From positions 14,196,001 through 14,260,000 of the forward strand of contig OU612065.1 in assembly GCA_914767715.1 (NCBI GenBank): 64,000 bases of DNA. The letters run 5' to 3'. Shown piece after piece: positions 24,911-38,400 of the stretch; the stretch's first letter is position 1, and every line of letters begins with the position of its first letter. Source of the stretch: Membranipora membranacea. Its lineage: Eukaryota; Bryozoa; Gymnolaemata; Cheilostomatida; Membraniporidae. The notes beneath the pieces are model-generated. The model did not search any database. It was given only the letters and a program-made list of their open reading frames with translations, and was not told the DNA's origin. Position numbers and translations under genes: made by a program.

Positions 24911-26256
24911 GCAAAACTTGATATGTATGTGCCTCCGTGGAATGTTCTAGATTCTAGCCCAGTTGATACGCTACTGTATGTCAGGAAATTGGGGGAATTG
25001 TGCCAAAACAATTTTCATTTGTTTTATACAATATATAATATGGACAAAATATGGAAACATGTGGCAAAGAGAAGACAACACTGATATACAACTAAGCCAC
25101 ATTATATTAGCGCAGAGTAAGTGCATATTTATTACTCCGTGATATTAGTTAGTGGGAACTTGGATTATCTTACGATCATTGGATTATCATCACATTGTTC
25201 ACGCCCTCCTATCTTTTTGTATTGCTATGATCTAATTGCTCAACAATAAGAGAAAGTTCATTGATCTGATCAAGGATGTAATTGGATATCGGGTTCCTTT
25301 TATTTTACCGCAGCATCAAAAAATAATCAATGCAACCTCATCTGCCTGCTAGTGTGCTGTTTAGCACTAAAACCAAATTATTTAGCCAAACAAGAGAGCA
25401 AACCACAAGGGAAACTGATAGCTTAATGCTTATAGGACAAATAATTGCTGGCAACTTGTAAGGTTTTCTTATATATAATATATAGACCATTTTCATAAGG
25501 GTTGGATATGTAAGTTTATAGATGTGGACGTGTGTCAATCATACTCTAGAGACGATCATGTCAGAAAGCTGACTTCACAGCGCTCATAAAGACAAAGACA
25601 TCAGTACCAATGGGATAAAGGATTTTTATAAAAAAAACAGGGAGGCTGTGACACCAAGTAAGTTTGATGCTGACACTGAGCTATTCTGCTCACAGAATAC
25701 ATTATTTCCTTTTCATTCAGGTTTTAGAAATGACACCCTGATCAATCTGTTGATGTGCTTTGTCAGAATCGTTTAGAGAAAAATCATTCTGCCTGGTTAG
25801 GTAATATATGATAGCTATCTTAACTCCGATCTCTGCACTGAATTATTAGTGACTTATTGAGATACTGGTATGACAGCGAATACTTGACATATAGCCAGAA
25901 GTGCGCTTATGTTGAGTTCGTGTGCTCAGAGTAATTAGGCTACTCCACCATTCTTGAACAGCACGGCAGCAGCAGCGGAACATGTAAGGTAAAGTGAGGT
26001 TCTATTTGCACTTCATTTATTATTGAAGAACAATATGTTACTTTTGCAGCTTTCGCAACAGTAGCAGTAAAAGGCAAGCTCAGTTTTCAAACTGCGTAAC
26101 TCATGCTGCATTCAGCTGACTGTTCTGTTGACTGGGATTAAAAAAATGAGCGCCTCCCATTGAGGAATATCGGGCATTACTGTGTACAGCTCATGGTCTT
26201 CCATAATAATATATTGTGACTCGGCAAAACTATTGTCATCCACACAGACTTTGAGA

Positions 26257-27384
26257 ATGGCTGGGAGAAGTTTCATCGAAGAGAACCCTGTATATTCTGT
26301 CATACTGCTCTGTATTTATGCCATCATCTTCACAGTTGGAATTATCGGAAACTTTATGGTCTTATATGTTGTCATCAAACACAAGGCGATGCGGACTACA
26401 ACAAACACATTCATAGCTTGCTTGAGTTTCAGCGATTTGGCAATATGTATATTTGCTGTACCATTTACACCGCTAGCTGCGCTACTAGCATCATGGCCGT
26501 TGGGACTTGTCATGTGCAAGATGGTACCTTACATATTAGCACTGTGTGTATTTATCTCCACAATGATTTTCGTTGCAATCGCAATAGACCGATTTCTCAT
26601 AATTGTACATCCACATTTTCCAAGAATGACATCTCTTCAACAAAAACTCATCATAGCTGGATTATTTCTGCTCTCTGTTTCCGCTTCATTACCGGTCGGA
26701 ATATTCACAAAGACATCTAAAAATCAGAACAACCAGACAGAGTGCAGCGAAGTTTGGCCAAGCAATGAGGCAAGTAAGCTGTACACGTTTATGGTACTAC
26801 TCCTACAATTAATCCTTCCCACAGTTCTTGTGGCCGCCTGTTATATCGCGATCGCCCTGAAGCTTCACAGGCAATCAAGACTCATTCACCGGAACAGTGG
26901 TAATGAGAAGGTCAAGGCCAATACCAAAAGAAACAGCAAGATCAACCGAATGCTCGTAGCAATGGTTGTCATATTTATTGGTTGTTGGCTCCCGTTGGAT
27001 CTGTATCATTTTATCGCGCCTCTAATCGGTGACAAGTATGTGATGCACGTGTTTATGGCAGTGCATGTGGTAGCAATGAGCTCCGTGATGTATAATCCTT
27101 TTCTATATGGATGGATGAATGAAAACTTCAATCGTCACTTTCGACAAATTTTACCGTGTTTGAGCATAAAAAGGTGTAAGCGAGGAAAAGACAGTCAGGA
27201 CATGACAAGAATCACAACATTCTGTGCAGAGTCAACATGTGCATTACAAGACCAGAGTGCCAGCCTTCTCACATCTAACTCCAACGAGACGAGTAATGAT
27301 GAGCCTTGTATCTCGTTGTCTCCAACAAACGCAAACCAGAGGAAAGGGATAGAGGTCGGAGAGCCGCTGCTTGTGCAGGAATAA
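26257..27384 (+). CDS. Class A neuropeptide receptor, NPY/NPF-like GPCR, intronless, 375 aa
   Basis: A seven-helix rhodopsin-family receptor in one exon. Visible landmarks: GN at 31-32 (N1.50), SFSDL with D60 (2.50), ECL1 W80, C87 and C163 forming the expected TM3-ECL2 disulfide, DRF at 111-113 (a DRY variant), CWLP at 243-246 and NPFLYGWMNENF from 280. N159-Q-T in ECL2 is a likely glycosylation site. The N-terminus before TM1 is very short. The third loop is basic, and the long tail carries Ser/Thr and Cys residues (CLSIKRCKRG) fit for palmitoylation and arrestin control. The YGWMN segment, the ASWPLG loop and CWLPL resemble neuropeptide Y/F, RYamide and luqin receptors. Ligand and G protein are unknown. 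The start at 26257 is preferred because the extra upstream residues from 26182 do not look like a receptor N-terminus. Confidence 0.9.
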   Translation: MAGRSFIEENPVYSVILLCIYAIIFTVGIIGNFMVLYVVIKHKAMRTTTNTFIACLSFSDLAICIFAVPFTPLAALLASWPLGLVMCKMVPYILALCVFISTMIFVAIAIDRFLIIVHPHFPRMTSLQQKLIIAGLFLLSVSASLPVGIFTKTSKNQNNQTECSEVWPSNEASKLYTFMVLLLQLILPTVLVAACYIAIALKLHRQSRLIHRNSGNEKVKANTKRNSKINRMLVAMVVIFIGCWLPLDLYHFIAPLIGDKYVMHVFMAVHVVAMSSVMYNPFLYGWMNENFNRHFRQILPCLSIKRCKRGKDSQDMTRITTFCAESTCALQDQSASLLTSNSNETSNDEPCISLSPTNANQRKGIEVGEPLLVQE

Positions 27385-28813
27385 CCTTTGGACTTTTAAT
27401 ATCTGATTTACTAAAGAGCGTATAACTGCGCTGTAGAAGCTGGGATGAAGAATGTTTTATTGGGAGCAAAGATTATCCCAACTTGTATCGAATGGATTAC
27501 TGATATTTTCAATTACTCTGGGCTTTTATTGTTTATTTTTTGCTACTTTTTTCTGGTGTTCAATTGATGCAAACTAAGACACAATTCACAATACTACTGC
27601 AAATATGAAGGATGAACTATAACAAAAACTGATTCCAAAATCATGTAAAATGTAGAACATATCTGAAATATCAGAAATCAAAGTAGAAACATTGGCTTTG
27701 AGTGGGGATCATAAACAAATCAAGGTGGAATAAGTGACACATCGGAATCAGAGGGTGCAGAGTACAAATTAAAACCCTAATACCGGATCCTGTGGATAGA
27801 TAGTAATAGTAAGTTATGTTTGATGTGTATGTAACATTGTCCTTGTGGCCTTCATTGCTCCTAGGTTTACCTTTGATATGTAACCCTTCACTTTTATTAC
27901 ACTCTGTTTTTCAAGCGGTTTCTTCTAATAATAGGGTAGTAATAGGGTAGAGATAGAAGCAGGAATCCGAGCAAACATAATCAATATCAATAATGCTGTG
28001 TAAATATATCTAAACCGTATATGTGCTTTGTAGTTGTATATCAGAGGGCTACTGGTAACAAATATCGTATCAGCAGGTAAAGAGTAAAAGGTATCATATT
28101 ATGATGGTTGAAAAATATCACGGGCCTATTAAATAGGATTATTTTCTCCATTAGCTTCATGGTGGAACAAAATTTATTTGTTTGCTAAAAGATCGCCTGT
28201 TCACAAAGTTGGTCTGGGTAAGGGTATGATATTATATGCTCTATCTAGTAAATCTAGACATCCTAGTCTCAGCGAGGTCAGTTATAAGGCTGAATTACAT
28301 AGTAGGTCAGGATCATAAATATATCTATTTATTAATGGTCAGGATATTACTGGTAGTAACCAGAGGTATGTTAATCCATATATAAAAAAATCTCTTTCTA
28401 CAAATACAATATGAGGCGGAAATTCGGAACAAAAACCTTCAATATTATTACACCGAGCTAAAAAAAACAATTGTAATACCCGTACCCTAATACAAATATA
28501 CTACTTGCACATATATACATATGACATGATGAGATATCATTTATCAGATCCAGATGGTTACACATAGACACAAAAAGCTCAATGACAGTTTCATCCTGCA
28601 GAATTAAAATCAGTATCAAAATCAATATTTTCCCTGATTAAATTGAGCACTAGCGATATTTGTCTAAATGAATAAAATTTTAATCATAAAAATAAATAAA
28701 TAGGTTGTGAGTTTAATTGATATTCCTTTACATAGAAGATACAATCTTGAGATCTATCAGGCTACCAGCATACTGTCCTGCCATCAACAGAGGCACACAA
28801 GTAGAGCGATTTC
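27385..28813. other. Tail-to-tail intergenic spacer
   Basis: Lies between the GPCR stop and the stop of the minus-strand 295-aa gene. A/T-rich, no supported gene. A minus-strand ATTAAA-type hexamer can be read at 28679-28684, about 130 bases past the 295-aa stop. Confidence 0.55.
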
Positions 28814-31800
28814 CTATGCAAACGTCACTTTCAACTTTCTCACTTGCAGAGATTGAAATCGGTTAATAACCTCCCTTATATCTATCGATAAGGCTGGCTT
28901 CATAGTGTCTTCTGTAGTTTTACATCCAGGCTTTGGAACAACACCATATTTCTCATAGAGTTCTTGTCTGACATTGTTGCCACGAGTTAAAGCTCTCAAT
29001 TGCGCTCTAAGGTTATTCCATGTGCCCCCTGCTGGGTTTTTCTCCTTTCTAATACGTATTTTCTCTTGCACACTCCGTCTTATGATGCCCCAGTACCTTT
29101 GTGCCTCTAGTTTAAGATTTTTTGCCTTCTTTTCCTCCTCATCACCTGATTCAGATTCCAAATCAGAGTCTTCGTCTGATGAAGGCACGTCACATATTGC
29201 TGCAGCTGATTCCTCAGCCTCTCGCTGCCTCTGTAACGCTGCCAGCTCTTTGACTCTCTTTCTCTCCAGCTGATCCTTCATGTCTGTGAGAAGTAAAAGA
29301 TAAAATACACATATGAATGGTGTTTGATATAAGAAAAAGCATTGCAAAAACGGAAAATGTTGGCGATGTTAATTTTTATTCTTATGGATATAAGTCCGAT
29401 GTTAAAAGGTTCTGTGGCAAACATTGCTTCACAACTGACTGAATCCCTTGTAATTATATTATTGTAACAGAAGAATTTATCGGCGTGGATTTTCACTGGA
29501 TGACCTGCCAAGATAAGATCATCAACAATGCATCAGCACTGCTACGTTCTGCGGCACATAACTGCGCTCAGACATAACTCAGCTCAGACAGCTGCTGTAA
29601 TTCATTAATTGGAATTGACAGGGTAGGTACCGGTATGGTGCATGATAATGATTGTATGTTAATTACATCAACACGAAACTGTAGAGAAGTTATTCAACAA
29701 ACACCCACAAGCAACAACTCCGGCTGAAATGTATGACCAATGGGAGTTCATTGTTGTGACGAAAAGATTCATGATAAATTGACATTTTGAGAAAAGAGCA
29801 ATCAATGCAATGAAAATACCATTGTAAAAATTTAGAAAGTGACATAATACACCTTTGTTCACTGAAACTTTGAGAGAAGATTTTATCACCTTTTAAAATC
29901 TTTTTACATATATCACTACCGCTGCCATCGAATAGCTTATCCATGTGTTTGTGTTGTTCCGGCGTTGACGCTGACGAGTAAGAAGTCCCTGCCACAGCGA
30001 ATGTTTTGATGTGTTCTGCAAACTGATCCCAAGCTACAAATAAATAAATAACGGCCCGATTTGTGGACGCACTTTTCATTTTTTGACGCATGTATCGATT
30101 TTGGATTTACTGGGATCTTTTGGGGGACCAAAAGCAATTATGAAATAGTTGTATGGCAACCAAAGAGAATCAACAAAGAGCGAGCTTTGTTTGATTAAGA
30201 GTTACCCGATAGGAAATCAATCTCTGTCTCAAGACACAATCAACATCATGATTATTTAATAAGTTGAAAAACCAACACAGACTTTTTTCGATAGTCTTGT
30301 TCATAAAGGCTTCATTATTCTCTTATTAAATAGTAAACATGGAGTGATACCTTGTTTTGGTTTAAATTTATTTTGCAAAGGAAATATGTTTTACACTTTG
30401 GCCAACTTCTATTTCTAACCTCTGCAATAGAATGCCCAGCATGTATGAGTTGTTTCCCCCTATTGAAAAAGAAAATAGTTTTCACCTTGCAACCAATCAA
30501 TTCAGGTTGGCTTTCTTCGCACCGTTGCGACTGATCAAATTCAAATCTTGCTGAGTTCCCAAATTTTAGCATCCACCCGCCGAAGGCAAAATTTAAATGA
30601 GTCAATCGGTCCAAATGGCTCGTATATTGGCATAGATCCTACAGGCAGCTATGACGATCTCTACCATGTTGTTATTTAGTAAGGATTTTAATTTGGAGAT
30701 GCACTATAAGACTATGAACAATAGCTTGAATAAATATTTCACAATTGTAAGGAAGTACAAATTGATATTTGCCCTGCTCACTGATTTAACGTAGCTAGGA
30801 TTGGATTCTGATTGCAGTTAGTGACCTGGCCGGATTGCTGAAATGAAAGTTTGGGGATGTCCTAAACTCCCTGGTAAGACCCGCCTTAAAATGAAATCCT
30901 ACTGACCTGGTTTGGGTGGAGGAGGCAAATCCTCCTCCTCTGTTTCCTGTTCACTGATACTAACAGAGACGAGAGATTTCTTCCTTGAGAACTTTCTACG
31001 CTTAGCAGATGGTGTGCGGGGTGGCCTGCTGAACAACAAGAAAATTGTTTATCAACTCTGTAATTGCATAAATACTAAGAGTCTGGGACAAAATAAATAA
31101 GGTTATACGTCAAGTACAGCAATCAAAATAAAACACAACACAGCTAGCGAGGTTTCAAAGAAAATGTTACATCATGGACACTGATTTGGCCATTGGTGTG
31201 ATATCGTGTTTGTCAGCATTTTTCTTTCAGCAGCATCATACTCAACTTCTTAAATCCTTTGTCTTCCATTAGAAGAAAATAACAAGACAAATGCATTGAG
31301 ATTTGTAAATGTAGTTGACCCGCTAGGGCAATTTGATAAAAGTACTCTTGCAATCAACAGCTTGAGTTCTTATTTCACATCACAAATTGTTAACACAGCA
31401 ATTTATCAGTGATCACAGTACACAACTACACATGCTCAAGAATCAAATATCATTAATGTTCACCTTATTAGAATTAGGGGGGGGGGGGGGTTTCCATTGT
31501 AGTAAATTAATCTTGAGAACACTTAGCAAAGGTCAAATTAATTTGATATCATTTAACACATTTGGATTGTAATTCATTTGAATTTTTATACACAGCAGGG
31601 TTGTAACAATTCGGTTAATCCTGGCCATTCCTAAAATGCAGAATTAGTTGTATTGAGTTGAGTAAGATAAGTAATGGGGTCTCTCCTTCTCAAAACCGTT
31701 TTACCACTTTATTTTTTTCGCCTCAGAGAAAGTCAGGAAAATACGAGACAGACATAACGACAATATAATGGTTAAAACTAATAAAATTTATGTATTTCAA

Positions 31801-32660
31801 TATTGAGCAACTTTTTCAGGGAAGGCTTTTAACATAACACAAGATTTTGTGTAACACACCAAAGGTTGGATAATTTCTATAAATTAGTCTGATTCAGCCT
31901 CTAGCTCGTCTGTGAAACTGAAGACAGCAGCGTTGTGAATTATCGTAGACACAGAGCATGGTACATAAAAGCTATCAAAATACATGATCAAATGATCAAT
32001 CTAAATATCTGCACCTAAACCCAGAAAAACTATCCCCCACGAGTATAAACATAGCGATTACATATCTAACACTTCATTGGCCAACCGTATGTCTCAACGC
32101 AAAGCAAATGATCTTTCCTTTTACTGCACTCATTCAACTTAGGATTTTCTGCCCTGTACATAAATATTTACCGCGTTTAGTTCCCACAATCAAAAGTTGC
32201 AAAAAAAATGTAGGTAATCACTATATTTGGTGCTTTGAAGGCAGGCAGCTAGGTACTCATCATTTATGAAAGACTCAGGTCAATTGAAACCTTTTCTGAT
32301 CGGTTCTTTGTGCAAAATCCAGACCAAACAATCCGAGAAGTAACATACCAAACAAGTAATTTGTACAAATCAAGAGTTTGGCAATTGAGCTCGCAACCAG
32401 GGAGACAAGCAACTTTCTTGATCTCAGGCTCCCATTTTGAATTAGAGTTGTCCTAACTTGCTCAACTGATTTCATCGTTATACAATATTAACTATTATAA
32501 TTTACCTGCCATTGATGAAAACGGATGGTTCACTGGCTGATCTTGACTTTCTCGAAGCGTTATTTTCTTGTGTGCCAGGTCTTGTCTTATCCATAACCGT
32601 CTGACTTCTCAGAGGCAGTGACATCGCGTTCTTCTGTTTACTGGGAGTAACAGGCGGCAT
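28814..32660 (-). CDS. Unrecognised charged protein, 4 exons, 295 aa
   Basis: Exons in transcript order: 32660-32506, 31025-30907, 30033-29890, 29283-28814; splice sites are GT/AG and phases close exactly. The protein starts MPPVTPSKQKN and has a Ser/Arg/Pro-rich, probably disordered N-terminal third with an RRKFSRKKS basic patch and a proline run. A conserved-looking segment AWDQFAEHIKTFAVAG (about 92-107) follows. Next come a basic coiled-coil-like stretch (KDQLERKRVKELAALQRQRE), an acidic Ser-rich linker (SSDEDSDLESESGDEEE) and a helical C-terminal region with RYWGIIRRSVQEKIRIRK. I do not recognise it. Composition suggests a soluble scaffold, possibly nuclear or cytoskeletal, which is inference only. 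The open frame extends upstream of the chosen ATG to 32834, so the start is uncertain. Confidence 0.72.
31477..31490. repeat. Poly(G) run of 14
   Basis: An uninterrupted run of 14 G in an intron of the minus-strand 295-aa gene, therefore poly(C) in its transcript. It is conspicuous in an A/T-rich region and liable to length error in sequencing. Confidence 0.95.
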
Positions 32661-35448
32661 CCTGATCACCTGAGTCAAATCGCAAACCATCACAGCGTGT
32701 GAGGATAGCTGACGTAAAATTACAGTATGCCATGGTGAAAAACCGATATGGGCAGAGCCATGAGTACTCATAAAAACTCCTTGGCTTCTAGTTTCTCTCC
32801 TTTGTGATAATAACTGATATTGGGTAACTGGCACTTAGTTAAAATATTTCATTCTTCAAAATATACTTGAAATCTTATAATATCAATAAGTAGATAATTA
32901 ATTGAACACTAATTGTTTTATAAGATGGCAGCTGTAGTCAGAATAAACAAAGAAGTCAGTTAGCCAGGCCATATCATGATAATAGTAAACAAAAGCTCAA
33001 ATCCCAAAGCCCCGTTTACTTTCATATCTGAAATCTCAATTGGATTTCAGCTAAAATACCCAACTGTAGTAATCAGATATGGATTAAAACCATAACTATT
33101 ACTTGATCGAATAAAAATTATGCAACTACTCGTAATTGAGCTTGAAAACCTTTACCTTGTAACTCCTTACTATTATAATAACGCTATAAGATTAAATAAG
33201 GCTAGACTTGTTCACCTCTGACCAATTTACAGTAGGTATACCAAGTTCTCAACACCAAACTTACCACAAGTCTAGAACTGTGTTCACGAATCTCAAGCAA
33301 ATTTCTGTGTTCTGTCCAAGTAGATGCCCACTGCAGTTCAGCTACATATCATTTGACAACTCTAACAGGCTCCAAGCTTCTGAGGAGGTGGCCCATTTAC
33401 TACAATGACAGTGTCACGAAAATAATTACATTCTGAATAGAGAGCTCATGTCAAAAACCTCATAAATTCCAAAGAGTTGGTTGTAAGAGCAATGGTCCTT
33501 ATTAATTACATGCCAAACATAACAGTTCCAAGATGAAAGGCTATTATTTAAAATCAAAACAGCCCAAAACAATGACAGTAATTATTTCTTTTAGAATGTA
33601 AAATCAAGTATCAAAAGTTACATATTTATCCATGCAGCTTTCACTCATGAAAACATGAAATATTATGCATCAGGAAGGGTCGATGGTGTCCCACCCGCAT
33701 TTTCTCAGCCATTAGCTGACGTCGTCATTAATAAAAACTGACATGAGTACAACTTATTTTGGGCTTTTGGATTCTTATAATAGGGACAATTAACATAATT
33801 TTTCCAGGTGCCTAAGCTTTGACTAGCAGGCGTAAATTAAGGAACTACAATACTTGGTCCTAAATTTGCCAAGGTTATGACAAGAATGTGTTGAAAAATA
33901 TTATCGTTACCCTTGCAGTGATCGGGCTGACTTATACAACACATTGCCAAGATACACCGGATCGGATCTAACTGCTCTCGTGCTCCTTGCAAAGCAAGCT
34001 ATCATCTCGTGTAAATCTTACTCGAATCACTTCACTCAGTACCACAATTGGTGATACCTATATGTAAATATATAAATGTACATACATATTTCTGTTCGCA
34101 TCTCCTCCGGGAGTACCATCAAGTTTTATGAACTCTCCCTCTCTCCACAAAGTTTGGGATGAATTATCTGCCTTATAATTTAGCAGTTCGCTTGGGAGTT
34201 GTCAGTACTACAGCATAAAAATATGACAGCACACAACTTCTTAGTTCAGTGACCATGTAATATGTTATACTCTATAATATATATATATATATATATAAAC
34301 ACGTCATATAATAGGCAGGAAAAGCTTGAATAGTTCAAATTTGGATTTTGTTGTATTCCAGCAACTGCCCCTCAAACCATGTAGGGAAAATCAGTGTGAG
34401 TGGATAAACTTTCGGGTCGACTACGCCCTCACAATCTTAACACGACTCACACTACACGGTTTGTAAGAAGTGAGCTACATAGTCCGACAAAATATTACTC
34501 TTCATGTACATAACCTAGGTTTGTAACCGTTACCTGGGCGAGGCGTCTATTTTTCTTTGCTCAGGGCTCCGACAGTACATGAGTTCAGTTATTCTGAAAT
34601 CCATTTGAAGGCATTTAATTTTCACAGGGCTCGGTGACATCTGGGGAATGCTACAGGAATTTTTTCAAATGCTTATATATTATCTAGTCATATAAATCTA
34701 ATAGTTCAACAAACCAGGTTATGACAATCATTGAAAGAAAATAATTATGGCTCCAAAGAGCAGAAGTGTCTCGCTTGAATCACACATCTGCATATGCCGG
34801 TAGCAGCACATAGTTTTGATTAGTAGTTGGGTCAAAGATATGATATAGTATCTTTGGTATAGTCCATATATAGAGGTGTTCATACACGCAGGATGTGATA
34901 AATGCTCGACTTTTATACATCGGATGAGGGGATATCTAACATCAGTTCACACTACCATATTCCAATTTTGATAAGAGGCCATATGATAACAACAAAATGG
35001 ATATGATTTTCAAAGCTTGCCAAAAATTCACCTGACCCCTGGCCACATATTTTCTATAGTTTTGAAGCCACATGTTAGTGATAAACAAGATTGGCACTAT
35101 GTTTCCACAAACAAACTTGCCTGCGAATGACTTTTGACCCCAGATTAAATAATTTCTGAATACCACTGGCATGAAATCGTCCTTCGCCTTATCATGATTA
35201 GATTGTGGCAAAGTACAGTTTGAAATACAAAGTGGGAGTGTCGCAATAAATCAGTACACCCAATCAGCACATCATAGTTGCAGCAGTTCACAGTAAACAG
35301 CTGATTTCATTCACCGCAAAAAAAACCAGACTTACAAACAGAGCATATCTGTTGAAACACCAATTAAATTATACAGCTGACTGCAAGCACAACAACACAG
35401 CAGGTTCTTACCTTCACAGAATCAGCAGGTCAAGTTGTGATAGGCATC
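32661..35448. other. Head-to-head spacer between two uncharacterised genes
   Basis: Holds the 5' flanks of the minus-strand 295-aa gene and the plus-strand multi-pass gene. It includes an (AT)n microsatellite at 34275-34297. A TTG-initiated minus-strand open frame at 34942-35211 encodes hydrophobic text but has no ATG near its start and no family match. Confidence 0.5.
34275..34297. repeat. (AT)n microsatellite
   Basis: About 23 bases of alternating A and T in the head-to-head intergenic spacer. Confidence 0.9.
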
Positions 35449-38400
35449 ATGCTCCAGCTTGATGGATTACTGACGTTTGCTATAGGGGCTGCTCTGGCTA
35501 CCGCGGCTGGAGATGGGCTTAAAGCGACACACTACCATACACAAAATAAGTACTTCGTCTTCACACTATTACATCTTATTCTGATAGTGGCACCGCTCAA
35601 TGTCTACATGCTATGGGAGCACACAGGCTTTGAGACTCTGTTCTACTATGACGCTTCCATAAACGGCATTTGGCCAGCTTTGAACATTCCTTTTTTCACA
35701 CTCTGCGGAATAGCTGGATTTATGTCGGCGAGAAAGTTGGTTAGAATAAATAGTGAGTTGACAGCGTACACATTATGGATGTCAGCGTACACAGTGACAC
35801 TTGCATCAATCAGCACACACTATGACAGATTACTTTACCCAGGTATGATGTAATAAAGATGTAATAAAGAAAGAGTGGGCGTTAAGAATTTATGTACTGG
35901 CATTGAAATACCCATCTTGAATTTTTTTCAGACAGCTCAATTGTATTGCTTTCTAAAAGTTTCTTCAGTACCCAGTCATTAACAATGATTTATTACATAA
36001 TCCATTGTCTTAAATTTGATTGTTTGTCTAGACAGTAAGTCAGACAGCTTAAGAAGAAGGCCTTATCCTGTCGTCTGCTTGTCGGACCTGACACAGTCAT
36101 CAGAAGAGTACTTTGGATTTTTACCCTGTGTGGATTTCTATTTCAAATATGGTTGATTGAATTAGGGTCGAGGCCCTTCAATAAATACAAAGTCAAACAA
36201 CAAATAACCTGATCTAATAATTCAAGGATCAATGTGCAACTTCTTTATATATAATTTATCATGAGATTTGGAGATGAACTTTGGTCTTTCACTCTCATGA
36301 AGATAGAACCCGATAAAACAGCATAAAAATGACACATGCATTGTAATTTGAAATAATATGTTGCAGGTGGAATCAGAGAGTTTTATGAAGGCAAAAAGTA
36401 TGAGCTTACAGATTTTGTGAATTCTGAGGTAAGTTTGGTGTTATCTCTAAAATAAATACCGAAGTTCCTGCTTAAGTTAACAAAGAGTTTTGTCAACTTA
36501 TTATCACAACATAGGTGGTGTTGAAGAGCAATGCCAACTCTATGGTTCCGTGTCAAAACGCCATGGTCAAAATGCCATTGGGACAAAATGCCAGTGACAT
36601 AATGCCAAAATATGTAACCAAAGGAGATCAAGCCACACTGTATTTTTTTGGTGTTAGTTCTATTACAGCTGCGAGTTGCTCGTTGAGAGTAGGTGTTGGC
36701 TCAGCTGTTTAGAGCAGTCACCTTCACTGTGCAAGTCATAAAGTTTCTTCGTTCAATTTCGATGATATCTAGGGTTTGGTGGGGTTCACAAATTGAGAAC
36801 TAGTGACTTGTAACAAATATTTCCCATCTATTCTCTAGAATAATATGACAATAACTCTGAACTATTACCAACTTTTCTTTTGAAAGTCAAGTCTTGACTC
36901 ATCACCGCCCTCATGCTACAAATGACATTGATGAGACTACGATGATTGAACATAGAGCAGGTTAACTCTGTATTTATTAGTTGTATAAAAAGTTACAGTT
37001 ACAATTAACAAAAAAAAGAAAGAATCTGTTCACCCGAAATGAACTTTCACATTTAGGCCATGGTCATAGTATTCAGCAAAGTCATTTTATACGGGTTTGT
37101 GACACACAGGACATTCACGAATTGAATTTCATGTTGTAAATTTAGTATATGATAATGAGGATATAGATGAATTTTTTACATCTCTTCCGACCTATTACAC
37201 ATTCAACAAAATTTGTTTTCCTACTCAAAAGTATGAAAGCCAATTTACAGAGCCGTTTAGTAAAAATGTGGTGATACTTGGCAAAGATTTTGTTTTTCTT
37301 AAATGGATATGCAAAGAAACTTCGTTTGATTCCATTCAATGAGAATGTTGAGAATTTTTTATGTTCAACACAAAAATTCACTGGTTTAATTATGATAAAC
37401 CACCAAAGTTGCCTTCGACCTGTAATGGACTGTGTGAAATGAGCAGAACACGAAATTACGTCCTATTTACTATGAAAAATCTTACAATAATCACTCAGAT
37501 AGCACAAGCATCTAAACTATACTACACAGAAAAAAACTTGTTTTACCTTTGCCACAAAATTTGGAGTTGTCTATAACTCCTTGGTCAAGCACCCCACTTT
37601 TTCCGTTTGATTTCACATTTGATTTTGAGTGGAGAACAGAAACTATTCAAACATGTTTTTTATGATGGGATTGAGCCAGCTTGTGCTCGTTGGTATTGTT
37701 AACTCCGCAACAACACATTTTATGCAGAAATATTCTTTTCAAACGTGATCCTACTAATATTAGTCCTGTGCGTCAGAACTTGTATTCATTGGCCATTACA
37801 TCTTCAATAATAATAATAATGAAATTTATTTTAAAACGTTTAGAAATCATTGTTCAGGTATATTGATTTCCAATATTGTACATTTGGTAAAATATTTAAA
37901 TCGAAAACCTTAGCTGATAAAATAAATAAAATAATCAAAAGTTTATCATAAAACATGCGATGCGTGTATATGATGATAAGATAAATAAATCCTAAAAGTG
38001 GCAACTGCCAAGCAAAGGAAGGAAAAGGAATTAAATTTAACCCTGATGATGATACGAGCACTCGGCCCAGCCATTGAGCAGAATCTTGAATTAAAGTTCT
38101 GGGGCCACGCAAGTGATAGCCAGATACAACTCTGCAAATAATGCCAGACCAGGGGTCACATTTCTAATAATTTTGAAAAACTAAAAATCATGCCCGTACA
38201 AATGCTTTTTGGATACAGAATTTTGAATGCTTGATCCAACAAACTTGAATTTATTAAAACCAATCACAGGAGAGAGGTCCTTGTTAAGCAGGGCCAGGGT
38301 GCAGTCTCACAGTCAGGCTGGCGGGGCGTCTCTGGTCAAGTGGTGCATAGCAGGTACTGTGGGCACTAAGGGATAAAACATATCAGAAAAGTATATAGCT

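Larger units (their letters stand above)
22977..26256. other. Intergenic between membrane gene and GPCR
   Basis: No supported gene. It contains the membrane-gene 3' flank, a 24-bp tandem duplication (24697-24743), a short hairpin (24862-24910), and the upstream region of the GPCR. An in-frame ATG at 26182 would add 25 residues to the GPCR, but it is not preferred. Confidence 0.55.

Noticed and set aside
26182-26256. Upstream in-frame ATG extending the GPCR by 25 residues
   Set aside because: The added text does not look like a receptor N-terminus, and the ATG at 26257 has a better context with A/G at -3 and G at +4.
29278-29511. Possible extra exon of the 295-aa gene (minus strand, after a CAG acceptor at about 29505)
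   Set aside because: The exon at 29890 joins 29283 exactly in phase without it, and the candidate lacks a good donor in the right frame.
34942-35211. 89-codon minus-strand open frame with hydrophobic text (VRGQ…NFWQALKIISILLLSY-like)
   Set aside because: It begins at TTG rather than ATG, has no convincing splice sites, and matches no family; hydrophobic text is common in A/T-rich noise.
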